From Pochonia chlamydosporia 170 (Eukaryota > Ascomycota > Sordariomycetes > Hypocreales > Clavicipitaceae), in NCBI RefSeq assembly GCF_001653235.2, contig NC_035794.1, positions 1,054,001 through 1,118,000 on the forward strand: a stretch of 64,000 nt of DNA, in the 5' to 3' direction. The notes under the pieces are model-generated. The model worked only from the letters and a program-made list of their open reading frames with translations, did not search any database and was not told the DNA's origin. The position numbers and the translations under genes are program-made. Below, piece by piece: positions 11,528 to 24,300 of this stretch. How positions within the stretch are numbered: position 1 is the first letter of the stretch; each line of letters starts with the position of its first letter.

Positions 11528-12306
11528 GCGTTGGTCACTACATATGGATAGTAATACTAGAGGTGTTGTCTGTTGCAAAATCCATAAACTTAAGTTGGGC
11601 TTGGCACCCCGTCTTCTGTTTGATTTTAGGTGATTGTGACTTCGCTCTTGTCCAAGATGACCCTCCTCCAATTTGCTATCATTCTGCTGATTATCAGCAA
11701 AGTCAATTTGTCTGACTTTGAGATGGACATCATTTTGCAACTGTATCTTTCCCGAGGAATGCCGAAGAGTAGCATGGGCTGCTGGGGGATTGATTTCGGC
11801 TGCTTTTACATGCTTTGACCATAACTGTCTCTAGAAGGACGATCTTTAAGTCGTATCAATCAGGGTAGATTCTGCTAGTTGGTAGAGTAGTACACGACAT
11901 ATAAGTATGATTTAACTTTGTGTAGTTGTTTGCCCCGTTCATCTCGGGCGGCGATTTCTAACGAGCCAGGCTTTCGCAGCTGTGCACCTGAAGCATGCAT
12001 AAAATCCGCTTCGGTAGGCTTGTTTCAGAAACGACTCGCATTTCGTGACAGGCAATATAAAATAAATTGACCTCTAGTGACAGAGTAGCACCAGAGATAT
12101 TGTGGCTGCGTTGGTGGTCAGGCCATCAACATCTGAGGGTCTGCGTGGCGCCCAGGTATCTCAGCCACCAAAATTGGTGTTCCAGTCGCTCTTGGGGATC
12201 TCTAACAAGAAGCTTATATATATGGATATCTGTATGCCAAGCTTCGATTCAATCATCAGAAATTCCCGTCAAACCTAGACGTCCTTTCTCGTTCAGATTA
12301 TCCGAC
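11528..12306. promoter_or_regulatory. Intergenic and promoter of the second rhodopsin-domain gene
   Basis: No gene supported. A TATATATA tract lies at about 12214-12222, roughly 90 bases upstream of the ATG at 12307. Confidence 0.45.
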
Positions 12307-13817
12307 ATGTCTACTCTTCCCAAACCGCCTCTGGGACTCGACGTCAATGAGACCAAAGTCCCGTCCCTTGTATCCGGGTTTACGGTTACTTGGGTATTGG
12401 GACTATGGTCTGTTATTCTTCGACTCATTGCCCGAAGGCTTACCAACACCAAGCTGTGGTGGGACGACTGGCTTATTTGTGCTTCGCTTGTATGACCGCA
12501 CCGAAGTTCCCTGTTAAGAAGAAGCTCTGATTTAGGAATACTACAGGTAGTATCAGCTGCTTTTATGATTGACGTACTAGGTTACAGTAGGTTTTTGCCT
12601 TTCGAATACTCTGCGATAAATTGCTCACCTGTACATCTAGTGTGTCCTCGAGGCGGGTTTGGCAAACACATCTGGGTTGCCCCAATAGACTCGGGTAGGG
12701 TTAATTACTTGGGGCTATTTATTGCCGAATACCTTTATACAATAAGCATTGGGCTCGTTAAGTTCTCTATACTTGCCTTTTACTGGCGCATTTTTTGGAC
12801 CAGAATCTCAACTCGTTGGCACATCCGGATCATGGTTCTTATCATCTCAGCATGGGTGATATCTGTCGTATGCCCACCCTTTCCCTTCACAATCTCGGAC
12901 CCCTCAAGAAGCCAAATATTAACTAGATACCTAAAGCTTCTGGTTACAACCTTCCAATGCGTTCCGACATCAGCATTTTGGCGCAGATTCGATCCGCACA
13001 CAAATCTGCCCCCCAATTCGTATAAGTGTCGAGTTGATATCCATGATTTTTTTATTGCCAAAGCAATACCAAACATCATAACGGACTTTCTTATGCTTTC
13101 GATTCCACTTCCAAACATCTGGAACCTACAACTACGCACGTATCAGAAGGCGGCACTGTTCGCCATCTTCGCAGTAGGGCTGTTGTAAGGTGACACCTAA
13201 CGCCGCATGTCTACACTGCAACTAATCGCAGATAGTATTACTGTGGTATCATTGATACGGATGACCTACATGATTCGATTCGATCATTCCGATCCATCTG
13301 TCAATTGGGAATTCAGCGACGAGATGATGTGGACCGGCGTCGAGGTTAACGCGGGTATTGTTTGTGGTAGGTTCAACGGTTGCTCGTAATAGACCCCATT
13401 TACTAACAGTCTTTTGTAGCCTGCCTTCCTTTGCTGAAGCCTCTGATAAATGTACTCATCTATAGAAACGTGTATGGAAACTCACCACGACCAACCCATG
13501 GAAATTGCTCTCCAGCTATACCCTCTAGCGGCTGTGGAGAGATTGCGGGCGATTCTCTGAGACTCGATCCATTTGGCCATGGCACGATGACTGCATGTAC
13601 TACGTCCAGGAGCACGCAGCATGATGATGTTCGGACCGGTTCATTATCAACGGATAATGAGTTGGATACATTGCTGAAGGCAGAGCGCGATCTCAAGTCA
13701 AATCATACGAGAAAAGATGGTAGGAACATGCAAGATAAAGACAGCGCAGTGGGACAAACAGCAAACGGAGTCACGGTCACTAGGACATTCGCATCTCGTG
13801 TCGAATATGTCAAATAG
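12307..13817 (+). CDS. Fungal rhodopsin-domain integral membrane protein (six-exon)
   Basis: Six exons fit in frame: 12307-12489, 12547-12580, 12641-12867, 12937-13184, 13236-13366 and 13420-13817, giving about 406 aa. The signature RRLTNTKLWWDDWLI is the WDDW/Y variant of the rhodopsin domain (PF20684). Later landmarks are FIAEYLYTISIGLVKFSILAFYWRIF, FQCVPTSAFW, IPNIITDFLMLSIPLPNIW and ACLPLLKPL, the usual end of the last helix. The C-terminal tail is polar with many Ser/Thr/Asp. The two small exons depend on splice choices made by eye. It is the same family as 7505-9001 but clearly diverged, so not a recent tandem copy. Confidence 0.82.
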
Positions 13818-14887
13818 TGTCGAGTACGTCTCGGACTTTGAGGACCGAACCAAAAGACCCCATTCCAACTTAAATGGACACAGGAAGTCAACTTCTTATC
13901 AATTGTGAACCGCAGCTATCTGCTGTGCGTTGATACCGATATTCTGTATTCATTTCAAAATTGATATACCTTACAGACAAATGTAGAAATTTGCAGAGTA
14001 GTTGAGCAAAGTTATAGAACGACCCGTAGCATAGATCAATGTGTTGCATTGGTGGATAGCCGCCATTAACATGTCTCGATATTGATTGTTACAAAGATTA
14101 GTACTACAAATCAGCCTTTCACAGAATTACAAAGTACCAATTTTGCCATCCATAAATGCGCTATAGGTATAATGGTGCTTTAGCGACATAGGCACGTTGC
14201 AAGTACATGTTGCAGCAAAATACTGCGGCTAACAAGCGAATTCTAAATGCCTGTCGAGGAATCATTTACTGACTTAGAATTGGCAGACTACCAACTGCGC
14301 ATTAGATCCGAGGCACTTGGATGGACCGAAGCTTGATAACGCTCAGACATCTGGGGCGAGCGCTTGGATAACGCCACGGCGTTCCATCTGTTTCCTTTAC
14401 CACGTCAGCATTTCTTGCAGTGACATCCCTCTAAGACAACTACGAGAGATCCGTGCCATTTGAGGAGCGGCATCGGGCCGCTCAGGAATATTCCGCACTA
14501 GGAACAATGATGACTGGGCTCGTGGCGTTCTTCGACTAAGCGTCAGCAGCCATGGCTTGGTAGACAAGGAGAAATGAGTGTTTTAAAGCTTTGGCATTAT
14601 TCATTAGATACCTCGGGCGAAGATTATTTATCTCAATAGCCCTCGACGTGGGATCGGATCATGGAAATTCGTGACCACACCAAGCTACTAAAGCGTTTAC
14701 CACCTCTGATCAGTTTTTTGACTCGTTCGTTCCTTGATAGTCGCGCTCGCGAAGGGAAAATCACAAGCCGGTATATCTAACCCCATTTCAGTATCTTTTC
14801 AGCGAAATACGTATGTGAATACATGTGGAAGAAGTACGTAATCCCTTATTGCAAGTGAAAAGATGGTGACAACGATAACTGGCCTTC
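13818..14887. other. 1.07-kb stretch without a gene
   Basis: Lies between two convergent genes. I see no open frame with motifs, no tRNA-like structure and no obvious repeat. Confidence 0.5.
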
Positions 14888-16001
14888 CTAAGCCAGAGTT
14901 GGCTTCTTGGGTTGATATGAAATCGGATAATGCCACTCAACCTTTGCCATATCTTCCCGGACTTTATAAACCTTCTCTGCCACATCTAGTGCCTTCGTAT
15001 TGATCTCCACGAGCCGCATTTCCTCCGAGGTTCCCAGTCTCCCCCGCGAACCTTGTAAAGGTATCGCTACCTGACTCAATCCTGCATACTCATACCCCTG
15101 CGGATCTTTTCCATCCGTGCTGCCCAACGGAGCCGCTGCATTGACAAAAACAATTGCGCAGGTGTTCTCGAAAGCTCGCGCTACACATACGTTCTCGAGA
15201 AATAGTGATTCACAAGATGGATTGAACTCTCGGCCCTCACCGCCATCCTCAACCAACCAACAGGACGGACAGATTACAATACGTGCTCCATCGGCGATGA
15301 GCGCTCGAAATGCTTCTGGGAAGGCCATGTCCCAACAAATAAGGAGGCCAATTCTGCCCCATGGCGTGTCAAACGCCTTATGTGGCGTTTCAATATCTGC
15401 CGTGACATATGGTCTCTCGGGATGCCACAAGTTCTTCTTTTGATAGCGTCCAAGGAGACGTCCGTCCGGCCCTATGAAGTATGCTACATTCGCTAGCGGT
15501 CCATTGGTGTCTCCGGCAGCATGTGCTTTTGTCGTCAACGGTTCGAGGATGGTGCCTGGAACAATGGCGATCTGAAGTTCTTTGGCGAGTAGCTGGTACT
15601 CTTTCAAGTATTCTGCAGAATATTTCACCGCCTGTTGGGGGTTCTCTAGCTGGTTTTGAGCACCGGCGAGATGATACTCGGGTAGCACGGCAATATTAGC
15701 ACCATCTCTAGCTGCCTTGCGGATGTAGTCAACTGCGCGAGTGAAGTTCCCCGAAACGTCTGTTGGCTATGAAAGCTTATCAGTTATTTTGACACTATAG
15801 TTTGCGGACAAAATGTGAAAGAGAGATGAATGAGGTATGATGAAATAGAAGCAGAAGTGCAACGAATCCTTTCGATCTCATGAAGCGATCGGAATGCTGA
15901 ACGGAACAAAAATTGCGGATGAGTACATCGTTTAAAAGAGAAGGAAGGTTACTAACATCTGTATACAGCTGAATCAGTGCGACTTTCAACGGGTCAGACA
16001 T
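14888..16001 (-). CDS. Nitrilase-superfamily carbon-nitrogen hydrolase
   Basis: Two exons, 16001-15957 and 15766-14888, give 307 aa; the first exon supplies only [15 protein letters not shown], the first beta strand of the fold. The 190-bp intron is long for this window. The Glu-Lys-Cys catalytic triad is visible in [10 protein letters not shown] (Glu), [11 protein letters not shown] (Lys) and [18 protein letters not shown] (Cys). The family hydrolyses nitriles or amides; the [10 protein letters not shown] context is found in both amidase-like and nitrilase-like branches, so the substrate is open. It is divergent from a Zn2Cys6 regulator at 16659 and close to an MFS gene, suggesting a small inducible uptake-and-hydrolysis module. 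Confidence 0.87.
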
Positions 16002-16658
16002 TGTGTTTGGCCTTTCCGAAGACGAGTCGGGATTGTAACACTGTTAGTGTAGCTGTTCGGGCTTCAACTACCAAACATAAGTGTCGTTTCAGGCACGCAA
16101 TGACGAGCCAATTTATACATTTTGTATTCTTTTCTTGTATTGAGCAAAATAATGTGTACGTCGAATAGTGTCATCTTCGTGTATTCGGCCTTTGAGGCAT
16201 GTGCTAGAACAAAATGCTAATCGGACCCGCGGAACACCGCGGAACACCGACGTCTGATATGATACGCTCGTCACTAGAACAAAAAGAGACTGCCGCAAAG
16301 AATGGGGAAAGCTCGATATGAAAACCTGGCCTCGAATACTCACAAGCCCGAACTTTGTGACATATGGTAACCTCGGAAAGACATTCCGATCACCACGGGA
16401 CAACAACCCGTGGTGGCATTACGCAGCAACCTATCCAAATGTGGATTGCCGCTACGCTATTTATCAATACTGGATACCAAGAGGTGGCTTCGATGCTTCC
16501 TTATCCCATAAACTGGGGCTTGCTTCTCCGCATATCGTATCGATTTCCCCACAAACGGCTAGGTGAGATAGATCTCGCCGTGCGGGCAACTTGGCACAAC
16601 CTCTCCTTTTGTAACATTCAACAAAATGTTTGCCAACTTTGAGTTATGGTCAGGTGGC
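16002..16658. promoter_or_regulatory. Divergent promoter region nitrilase / Zn2Cys6 regulator, with operator-like repeats
   Basis: Holds a 10-bp direct duplication CCGCGGAACA at 16228-16247 and, at 16391-16415, a perfect 9-bp inverted repeat CACCACGGG with a 7-base spacer. Both carry CGG/CCG triplets, the half-site preferred by Zn2Cys6 proteins. An operator role is inferred. Confidence 0.5.
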
Positions 16659-18251
16659 ATGGTCGAGCATTCTGCCAAACCCCCTCGACTGCGATCTAAC
16701 CGAGGCTGCCTTGCATGTAAGCCCAGTCTACCTCTCCGAAACTCGTCCGATTGCTAAGATTGTTCCACAGGTCGTCGGATCAAGAAGAAATGTGACGAGC
16801 AGAAACCGGCTTGTGGGCTTTGCATGCGCCGTAGACATGATAACTGTTCTTATCCTGTTTCTACATCGCCGCCAACATCTTCCTCAAGTCCTGGCCAAGC
16901 TCAAAAGTTCTCCCCGTCGGATCTTGCGCCGGCCGCGGAAAACTCAACGCAAGATCCAGCTCCATTGTCACTAGGCATAGATGCAAGCGAGCAGGAGTCA
17001 CAGATACATTCCAATGCCAATCAAGTAGCTGTGATGCTCACACAACCCAGTGTCAGTTCTGCTATCGGTCTACCTCCTATGGCGGACCTTTCAGCCAACA
17101 CGATGTGGGAGCTGGTCCGACATGCCAACAGAGCCATTCATGGAGCCTACTTTGACGATCATTATACGATACTCGTACCCTTCCTTCCGGTAATTGCTGA
17201 GTTCTCGCCGTACATGCATACGTGGCTGGCTTTGGGAGCCATCCAAATCGCCCAGCAGCAAACTTCATCTGCACAATGCAGATGGCGACAGACGGCCATC
17301 CAGTGTTACTCTAAGGCCCTTCAAGGCTTGAACCAACATCTGTGTTCAACTCCGATACCCCACGAGTGGGCGTTAAGCGCTGTATTGCTGCTTCATATTT
17401 ACGAGAAGTTTGGCGATAACCATGAGCCACCGTCGGATGCACATGTAAACTCGGCGCGAAGCGTTTTCATAAGACGATTTACTCAGTTTCCACCATCCTC
17501 CATGCGCCATATATTGCAGCTCGAGAGCTTGGTTTACCGAGTTGCTGTCACCAGCACCTTCAGACCACTACCAAATTCCGAAACATCATACAGTTACTTG
17601 GACGATTTGGTGGAGATTTGGAACTCTTCCAATATTCCCTGCGGTTTGTGGCAACATAGCTTGTGGATCAGTTTGCCGCCGCAAATATTTAACGTGGTCT
17701 TCAAGTTATCGGTCTTACTGCACATGCGAGTTCTGGGAGAGGCGCAGATGGACGATCTTGACAAACTGGATGGAATGCTGAGACAATACCTGCAAGTCTC
17801 TAAATTGCCGCCATTTCTGAGCGTTTCAGATGATGGGAAAGACAAGGGATCATGTCTATCGTTGGTGGAACAAGCTCGCGCCGCGCGTTGTCTTTACGAC
17901 TATGCCTGTCAAATCCTAATAGCCAAGCTGCGTGGCTATGATGCCACCTCTTGTGCCATTCACCGGCCCTCCCACCTCGGCTTCCAGTTGTTGGCTGAGC
18001 TCCGGAAAGGAAACTTCGTCTCACCGGTACTGTTATGGCCGACAATAATTATTGGATTAACAGCAACCATCCCTGATGACAGATTCATAACATCGGAATA
18101 TGTCGCTCGCTTAGAGCACTTATCGGGATCGAGGACAATTTCATCTGTGCGCTTGCTTCTGGGGCATGCTTGGGGAGAATTGAGCGACGGGGGCATGAAG
18201 GGAGTTAATGTTCTTTCCGATGCCAGGATCCTAGCTAGCGTCTTTCTTTGA
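16659..18251 (+). CDS. Zn2Cys6 transcription factor
   Basis: Exon 1 is 16659-16716 and exon 2 is 16771-18251; the 54-bp intron splits the zinc cluster just after the second cysteine codon begins. The joined N-terminus carries C17-x2-C20-x6-C27-x6-C34-x2-C37-x7-C45 (GCLACRRIKKKCDEQ...), a binuclear zinc cluster that binds CGG half-sites. The remaining 460 residues include a Ser/Pro-rich linker and a long helical region (ALGAIQIAQQQTSSAQCRWR, ALSAVLLLHIYEKFG) like the Fungal_trans_2 regulatory domain. Total 512 aa. It is divergent from the nitrilase-like gene and upstream of an MFS gene, so it probably controls them. Confidence 0.88.
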
Positions 18252-18901
18252 TTTGGATAGTAGTATTTGTAGTGCTCTATGTGATAGTTGAATCTTCAAG
18301 GGGGATTGAAACAGCCAGAGATGTGGGCTATCATGATGTATGCACTTATCATCACAAGCATACAGCTTGGTTCCTGTTATCTGGAAGCTCGAATCTGATT
18401 TGAACTCATGTATCTTGCCAAGCCTCGACTCTAAACCAAAAAGCATCAGACATGTAACGTTCTGTATGTTTCATTTGGCCATAAGAGCCACTTTACCCCA
18501 TTCACCCCAGGAGTAAGCCACAAGCATCTTCCCCCAACTTTGCGCTAGAACAAAACAGGCTTGCCGCAACACTACTGTATAGGCGTCAGCCACGGACAAG
18601 GTACCGGGCGTTAATGGCGGGCAATAAGATACGGCTCCTACATATGTGATAGCCACAGCCATGGTTGTGGTGGTGGTTGGGTCTTGCGCCTGATGAATGA
18701 ACGAGCCTCGAGGAGTTGCTCATACTATGCCTATCTCTCGAATGTATATTAAACGCCAAAGATTCTCACGAAATAAGAGGAATGATGGACGTACTATCAA
18801 TAGCTGCAATGAGACATAACGTTGTCAAACCTTCTTCTCTATAAGTCAAGAAAATGCAAGCGTATTGCTGACCTTATCCTCAAAAACACCAACATCTCAG
18901 T
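18252..18901. other. Intergenic between regulator and MFS gene
   Basis: No supported gene. Contains the promoter of the MFS gene beginning at 18902. Confidence 0.5.
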
Positions 18902-20801
18902 ATGCAGAGCAGCATGGACGCAGAGCGGTCCGCATCAAGGCCTTTGGAGCCTGGTACCGTGCAACTAGAAGATTGTAAGTAACAACTCTTCTCGTCTCCT
19001 AGTTACAATTTCTCACAGGTACCTTACAGTGACCTTTTCACAACATGGAGAAATCATACTACAACCAGCCCCGAGTGACGACCCGAATGACCCATTAAAT
19101 TGGTCACGCATTCGCAAAACTGTCAACTTTTCTCTCGTCTGCCTATATACCGTGATGGTGTATACCGTCATAGATATCTCAACTGTTGTCTACGGCCAAG
19201 TCCACGATGAGTTGGGGTTTTCGTTCCAGGAACTGAATCAGTCATTTGCTGCATCTAACGCCGGCTTGGCAATCGGTGGAGTCTTGTTTGTTCCGTTTGC
19301 CTTCAAGTTTGGCCGCCGTCCCATCTATTTGATCAGTATTGTCATCATGCTGGGCACCACAGTATGGCAGGCGTGTATGCAGAATCGAGGTGACCTATAC
19401 GGCTTTAGTGTCGTCTCTGGCCTCGCAGGGTCCATTGGAGAGACCATCTGTGCCATGACTCTTGCTGACCTGTTCTTTGTTCACCAGCGTGGTTCGCTAA
19501 CTAATGTACTTACAATTGCGATAAACACGGGCGCATATCTTGGTCCCGTAGCTGCTGGCTATGTGGCTGCCTCACAAGGTTGGCGATGGTAAGTGAATGA
19601 TCAAAGACAGCTGCAAGATTTCACTTGCCTCTATCCCTCTCGGTGTATGCTTTTGTTATGAAATTTGCTTGATGCTAACATCATATGCCACAGGATATGG
19701 TGGTGGTGTTCCATTCTCCTCGGAGTGACACTATTGCTTTTTGTGTTCTGCTACGAAGAAACCATATACATACCCGAGATACAAGGCACTGTTATCGAAG
19801 GCACCGCCGACCATGGTCTTGACAAAGACCAAATCGCCATAGACTCCAAAGCTGAAGCAAGCCACCTTGAGCGCCGGTCAATCCGTAGCGACATTCCGAT
19901 CAAATCTTACAAACAGCGCATGTCACTCTTTACCACCACAGACTATGGACTGGGCAGCGTACTTCGTCACACTTACCAACCATTTGTTGTCATCACCACC
20001 TTCCCCGGTGTGTCATTTGTTGCACTTCTTTATGGCTCTCTGCTCGCCTGGCTTGCCATCGTACTGAGTGTTCAAGGCATCTACTTTACTCTACCACCGT
20101 ACAGTTTCTCATCATCTGGTGTGGGGTTACTCAATGTCCCTACTTTCGTCGGTAGTCTTCTGGGCGGCTTTTACGGTGGCCAACTCTCCGACTACAGCAT
20201 TCAGTGGTTGGCAAGGCGCAATGGTGGTCTCTATGAACCGGAAATGAGATTGTGGTTAGCCCTTCCAACAATTCTAATTACACCCGCTGGATACTTTATG
20301 TTTGGACTTTCCATGGCAGAGGTACGTAAATAGGACTCCTCATCTCGTGGTTTAATACGACGGTGTTGACATTCTAATCAGGGTATGCCGTGGTATATAC
20401 CGGCTGTTGGCTTGGGAATATATGGGTTTGGAAGCACTGCGCTTGGCAATATTGCTTTAGTGTACCTAGTGGACTCGTACAGAGATGTAATATCTTCCTC
20501 TCCTCGCGAAATTTGTACATATCCGTCGCTAACAACGCCTACTTCGATTCAGGTCATTGGTGATGCATACATAGGCATCACATTTCTCCGCAACGCATTC
20601 GGCACTGTAGCAGCTATGTGTTTAAGTCCTTGGGTTGACAGCATGGGATTGTATAACATGACAGTAATGTCTGGGTGCTTGTCTATCGTCATAACCCTGC
20701 TTACAATACCAGTCATGATCTGGGGGCGCCGTGGCCGAGGATGGACTGCGACAAGGTACAGGGCGATGGCAGCTCAACAATTTGATGCGCGCACCGCTTA
20801 A
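18902..20801 (+). CDS. MFS transporter, DHA1-like
   Basis: Five exons fit: 18902-18974, 19030-19588, 19694-20321, 20382-20486 and 20553-20801, giving about 537 aa. The start was placed at the ATG at 18902 because its frame joins through the first intron into LTFSQHGEIILQPAPSDDPN and then DPLNWSRIRK, the classic pre-helix-1 motif. Helix and loop landmarks include KFGRRPIYLISIVIMLG (motif A), ADLFFVHQRGSLTNVLTIA, and GLLNVPTFVGSLLGGFYGGQ in the second half. VDSYRD-VIGDAYIGITFLRN matches the end of the second bundle in HOL1-like transporters. It is in line with the nitrilase/Zn2Cys6 pair and may import or export the relevant compound. Confidence 0.87.
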
Positions 20802-21343
20802 TATGTTCGTTGTAGTATATGGCTCTATTATAGGTTTTCCGAATCATAGTTCCCTTTTTGAAGTTAGACGCCGCTGAACATGGTGAAACTGGAGGGCCAA
20901 GGCCAATTACAGCGCCGCCTTGATGACGAAGCGCTTCGTAAATTTATGTTGAGAATGAGTAGAGAACGTCGTATTCCGATAACAGCACATTAAGAACCCA
21001 TTCAGTCTATTGATTTGATGCTAATGTTCTAACTATTAAACTTGTTAAGAAGGAAAAAGATGAGGAAGGAAAGTAATCCATGGCAGCGTCTGCTTCGGTG
21101 GAAATATGGAGTTTATCCAAGTACGGAAGGCAAAGCTGAGTTCAGCAATCATATATTAGAACTCTTAAAGACCACCCAAAACTGAAAATTCCGTTCCATA
21201 ATATGCGAAAGGGTTGGAATTTTCAGGATTTGTTTTTGTTGTGTGAAAGTAGAAGCGATGTCGCATTCGTATTTTGTAGTCAAAATCGAGGCCCATTCTA
21301 AGTTAAAGAAAGCAAGCGCATCTCAGTTCAAAACGAGCTCTCA
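20802..21343. other. Intergenic, convergent 3' ends
   Basis: AT-rich with no coding signal, between the MFS and the leftward ABC gene. Confidence 0.5.
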
Positions 21344-24300
21344 TCAGGTATTGCGCTTCTTCTTAGGCACACGAACCAGCCAGTAAAGAAACAATGATGC
21401 CGCAATATTGAACACGATGTACACCATGCCGATGCCAAAGTCGCGCCAACGATGATCATAGTTTGAGCTAATGCCAGCCAAGAACACGTTAGTATCCGAA
21501 ACAGGGCAATACTGACACTGCCCTGAAGCATTGTTGCTATCGAGATAGCCACCACGGCTACCAATATACGCAGACATGTATTCTTCGCAAGTCTTCCCAG
21601 CTGGCGCATCAAAACTCACCAGCTCGTTGCTATTACATGTGACATGCGTGTTCGCCAAGCCCGTAGATAACACAGATGAAACCCAGTATGTAAACGGCGA
21701 CACTCGGTACATGAAGATCCAGAATCCAGGCATAGTGGACGGAGACGCAAGAACACCACAAAACAATAGACACATCATGAAGAATACATTGGCCAAATTG
21801 CCGCCGCCTTCAGCAGTGTCCATAATGGCGATGCAGGCATGCGCAAAGGTGCACGTAAACATTAAAAATTGCCAGAACAGCAACCACATGAGTCCACCGC
21901 GCTCTGTGGTCTGGCCCGCGGCGCTGGCATTGTTGTTAAAGCCGACGGGGTAGTAGACACACACAAACATGACCACAGACATGAGCGTATTCCAGGGTAT
22001 TTCCACAATGATCTGGGATAGCATGAATACTTTCCAGCTATATGTCTTTGATGGCCGCTCGCGTACTTCATACAAGGATCGCTGTGTGACGAAATGCGGC
22101 ATTTGCTGCTGCACGAGTTGCCCGAAAATGCTCAGGATGTTAAAAATGGCAAACATCTGATTTTGAAGACCTTGTATGCTGAGGGGTGCGTCGAGAAATA
22201 CAAGCCCGATGAATAGTGAGACCGAAGTACAGAGTATAAACTTGGAGTAGATGTAGGATGGAGTTCTCCAGTACTGTTCAAACACTCTTTGAGATACAAC
22301 CAGGAGTTGACTCCAGAAGGGAGAGGCGAACTCGCGATACAGAGCTTTGTTTTCGCTTTTCGACGTTTCATCCACGCTGACATTTGACTTGAGCCGCTGC
22401 AGCTCAGATTGAACTTCTTGATACTCCTTACTTGATCGCCATGTCTCATGCCAGTCAATATCCGTGGTGGCGCCCGGAGCCGCACCGATGACTTCCAGCA
22501 TCCACTCGGCAGGATTATCGCCAGTAGGACAGGGTAAAGCACCATTTCGTTCAAAATAAGAGGTCATGACGGATGAATTCTCTCCAATATTACCAAAGTA
22601 AATAGTTTTTCCGCCTTTGGCTAGAAAAAGTAGCCGGTCAAAGCGCTGGAATAACATTGCAGACGGCTGGTGGATCGTACAGAGAATAGACTGGCCTGCC
22701 TTTGAGAGCTTCTCCAGGAGATCTAGGATTGCCCACGACGTCTGCGAGTCAAGTCCAGACGTTGGTTCGTCGACAAAAAGAAGTAATGGCGGTTTTGCGG
22801 CTAACTCAACACCAATGGTAAGACGCTTCCGTTGCTCGACGTTGAGACCCTCGCCCAGGGTACCGACAACTGCGTCGGCATATGGCTGCATGTCGAGCAA
22901 CTTGATTACTTCGTCCACATACGCAATCTTTTCAGCTCTTGGGGTTGCGTCCGGTTGTCGGAGTAGGGCACTGAATTCTAGGGCTTCTCGGACCGTAGTT
23001 GTTTCGAGATGAAGATCCTGTTGCTGCACATAGCCAGTCTTCCGCTGGAAGGAAGAGTCTCGTAATTTACCGTCGATAAGCATTTCGCCAGTGATTACGC
23101 CCATAGAGATTCGATCAGCCAGACAGTCTAGCAATGTTGTTTTACCTGCGCCTGAAACGCCCATAAGGGCTGTAAGTGTACCAGGCTTCACCCAACCATC
23201 GACATTATCCAAAATGCGTCTAGGTTCTCCCTTGATCTTAATATCGTAGCACACATTGCCCCAGTGGAAGACACTAGTCGAAGCTTGAATGGCGGCATCA
23301 TCTTCATTCCGAGTTGTTCCGGACTTTTCTGTAACCTTTGCTGGGGAAGAGTTGCTGCCCTCAACATCGCCTTTATTTGCGGCCGATGTGGGGAGATGGC
23401 CTCGTCGAAATACCAAAACCTCGCCCTTGGATTTCTTTTCCGAAATATATTCCGTGGCCAAGAAGTATACAAGGTGATTGAACACGGTGAAGGCGATTAA
23501 GATACCGACATTACGCCACTTGTGACTGTGGTTGTACTTGTAGAGCGTGTTGATGTAGGCATCGCCGTCAACGAAATCCTGCCCAATAACTGACCCAACG
23601 GTTGTGCAAGCCCTATTCAAGCCTCCAACGCCTTGATACCCCGCCACATCTGAGCTGGGGACGAACGAATTGCATTTGAATCGCCGACCGCTGAACTCGT
23701 TGATCATCAAGGCTTCGAAGCCGTACGCGACTGGGTCGAGGTAATTGATCCACCGACACCAGCCCAGCATATAGTCCACGGGGATAACAAATCCTGTGAA
23801 TATAACCAGAGCCAGGATCAAGACAGATGCAGGCACCATGGCTTGAGAGAGAGTTCGAGACAACGAGGCGCTAGAGAGTCGTTAGCCATGATAGAACCAG
23901 GTATTCCAAAAAGAAAACCTACATTGACCGGAAAATACCAGACATTGCCATAACCATCAGGAAGGAAACCAACAAAAAGAAAAAGAACGATCCTGGTTCT
24001 CGATTTAGATTCGTCATGAAGTACAGAATCAGGTTGTAGAAAATACTATTGCTGATCTTATAGGGCATGTCGACAATGACAGAGGAAAATGCTTCAGCAG
24101 ATGGATGATGAAATCCATACCGATTATGCTTCTCAACAATCGGCCGTTGAGCGTACTGCGTAAGGATTTCAAGGGCACTTGAGAAAGCATTCGCCAAAAT
24201 AGCGACAAAGAGAACAGCAGCGCGCTGGAAAAAGCTCGCAGTAGTGGGCTGCATATTGTAAAACAGAGACGAAATAATCAACGCAGTAATTGAGTTTGCC

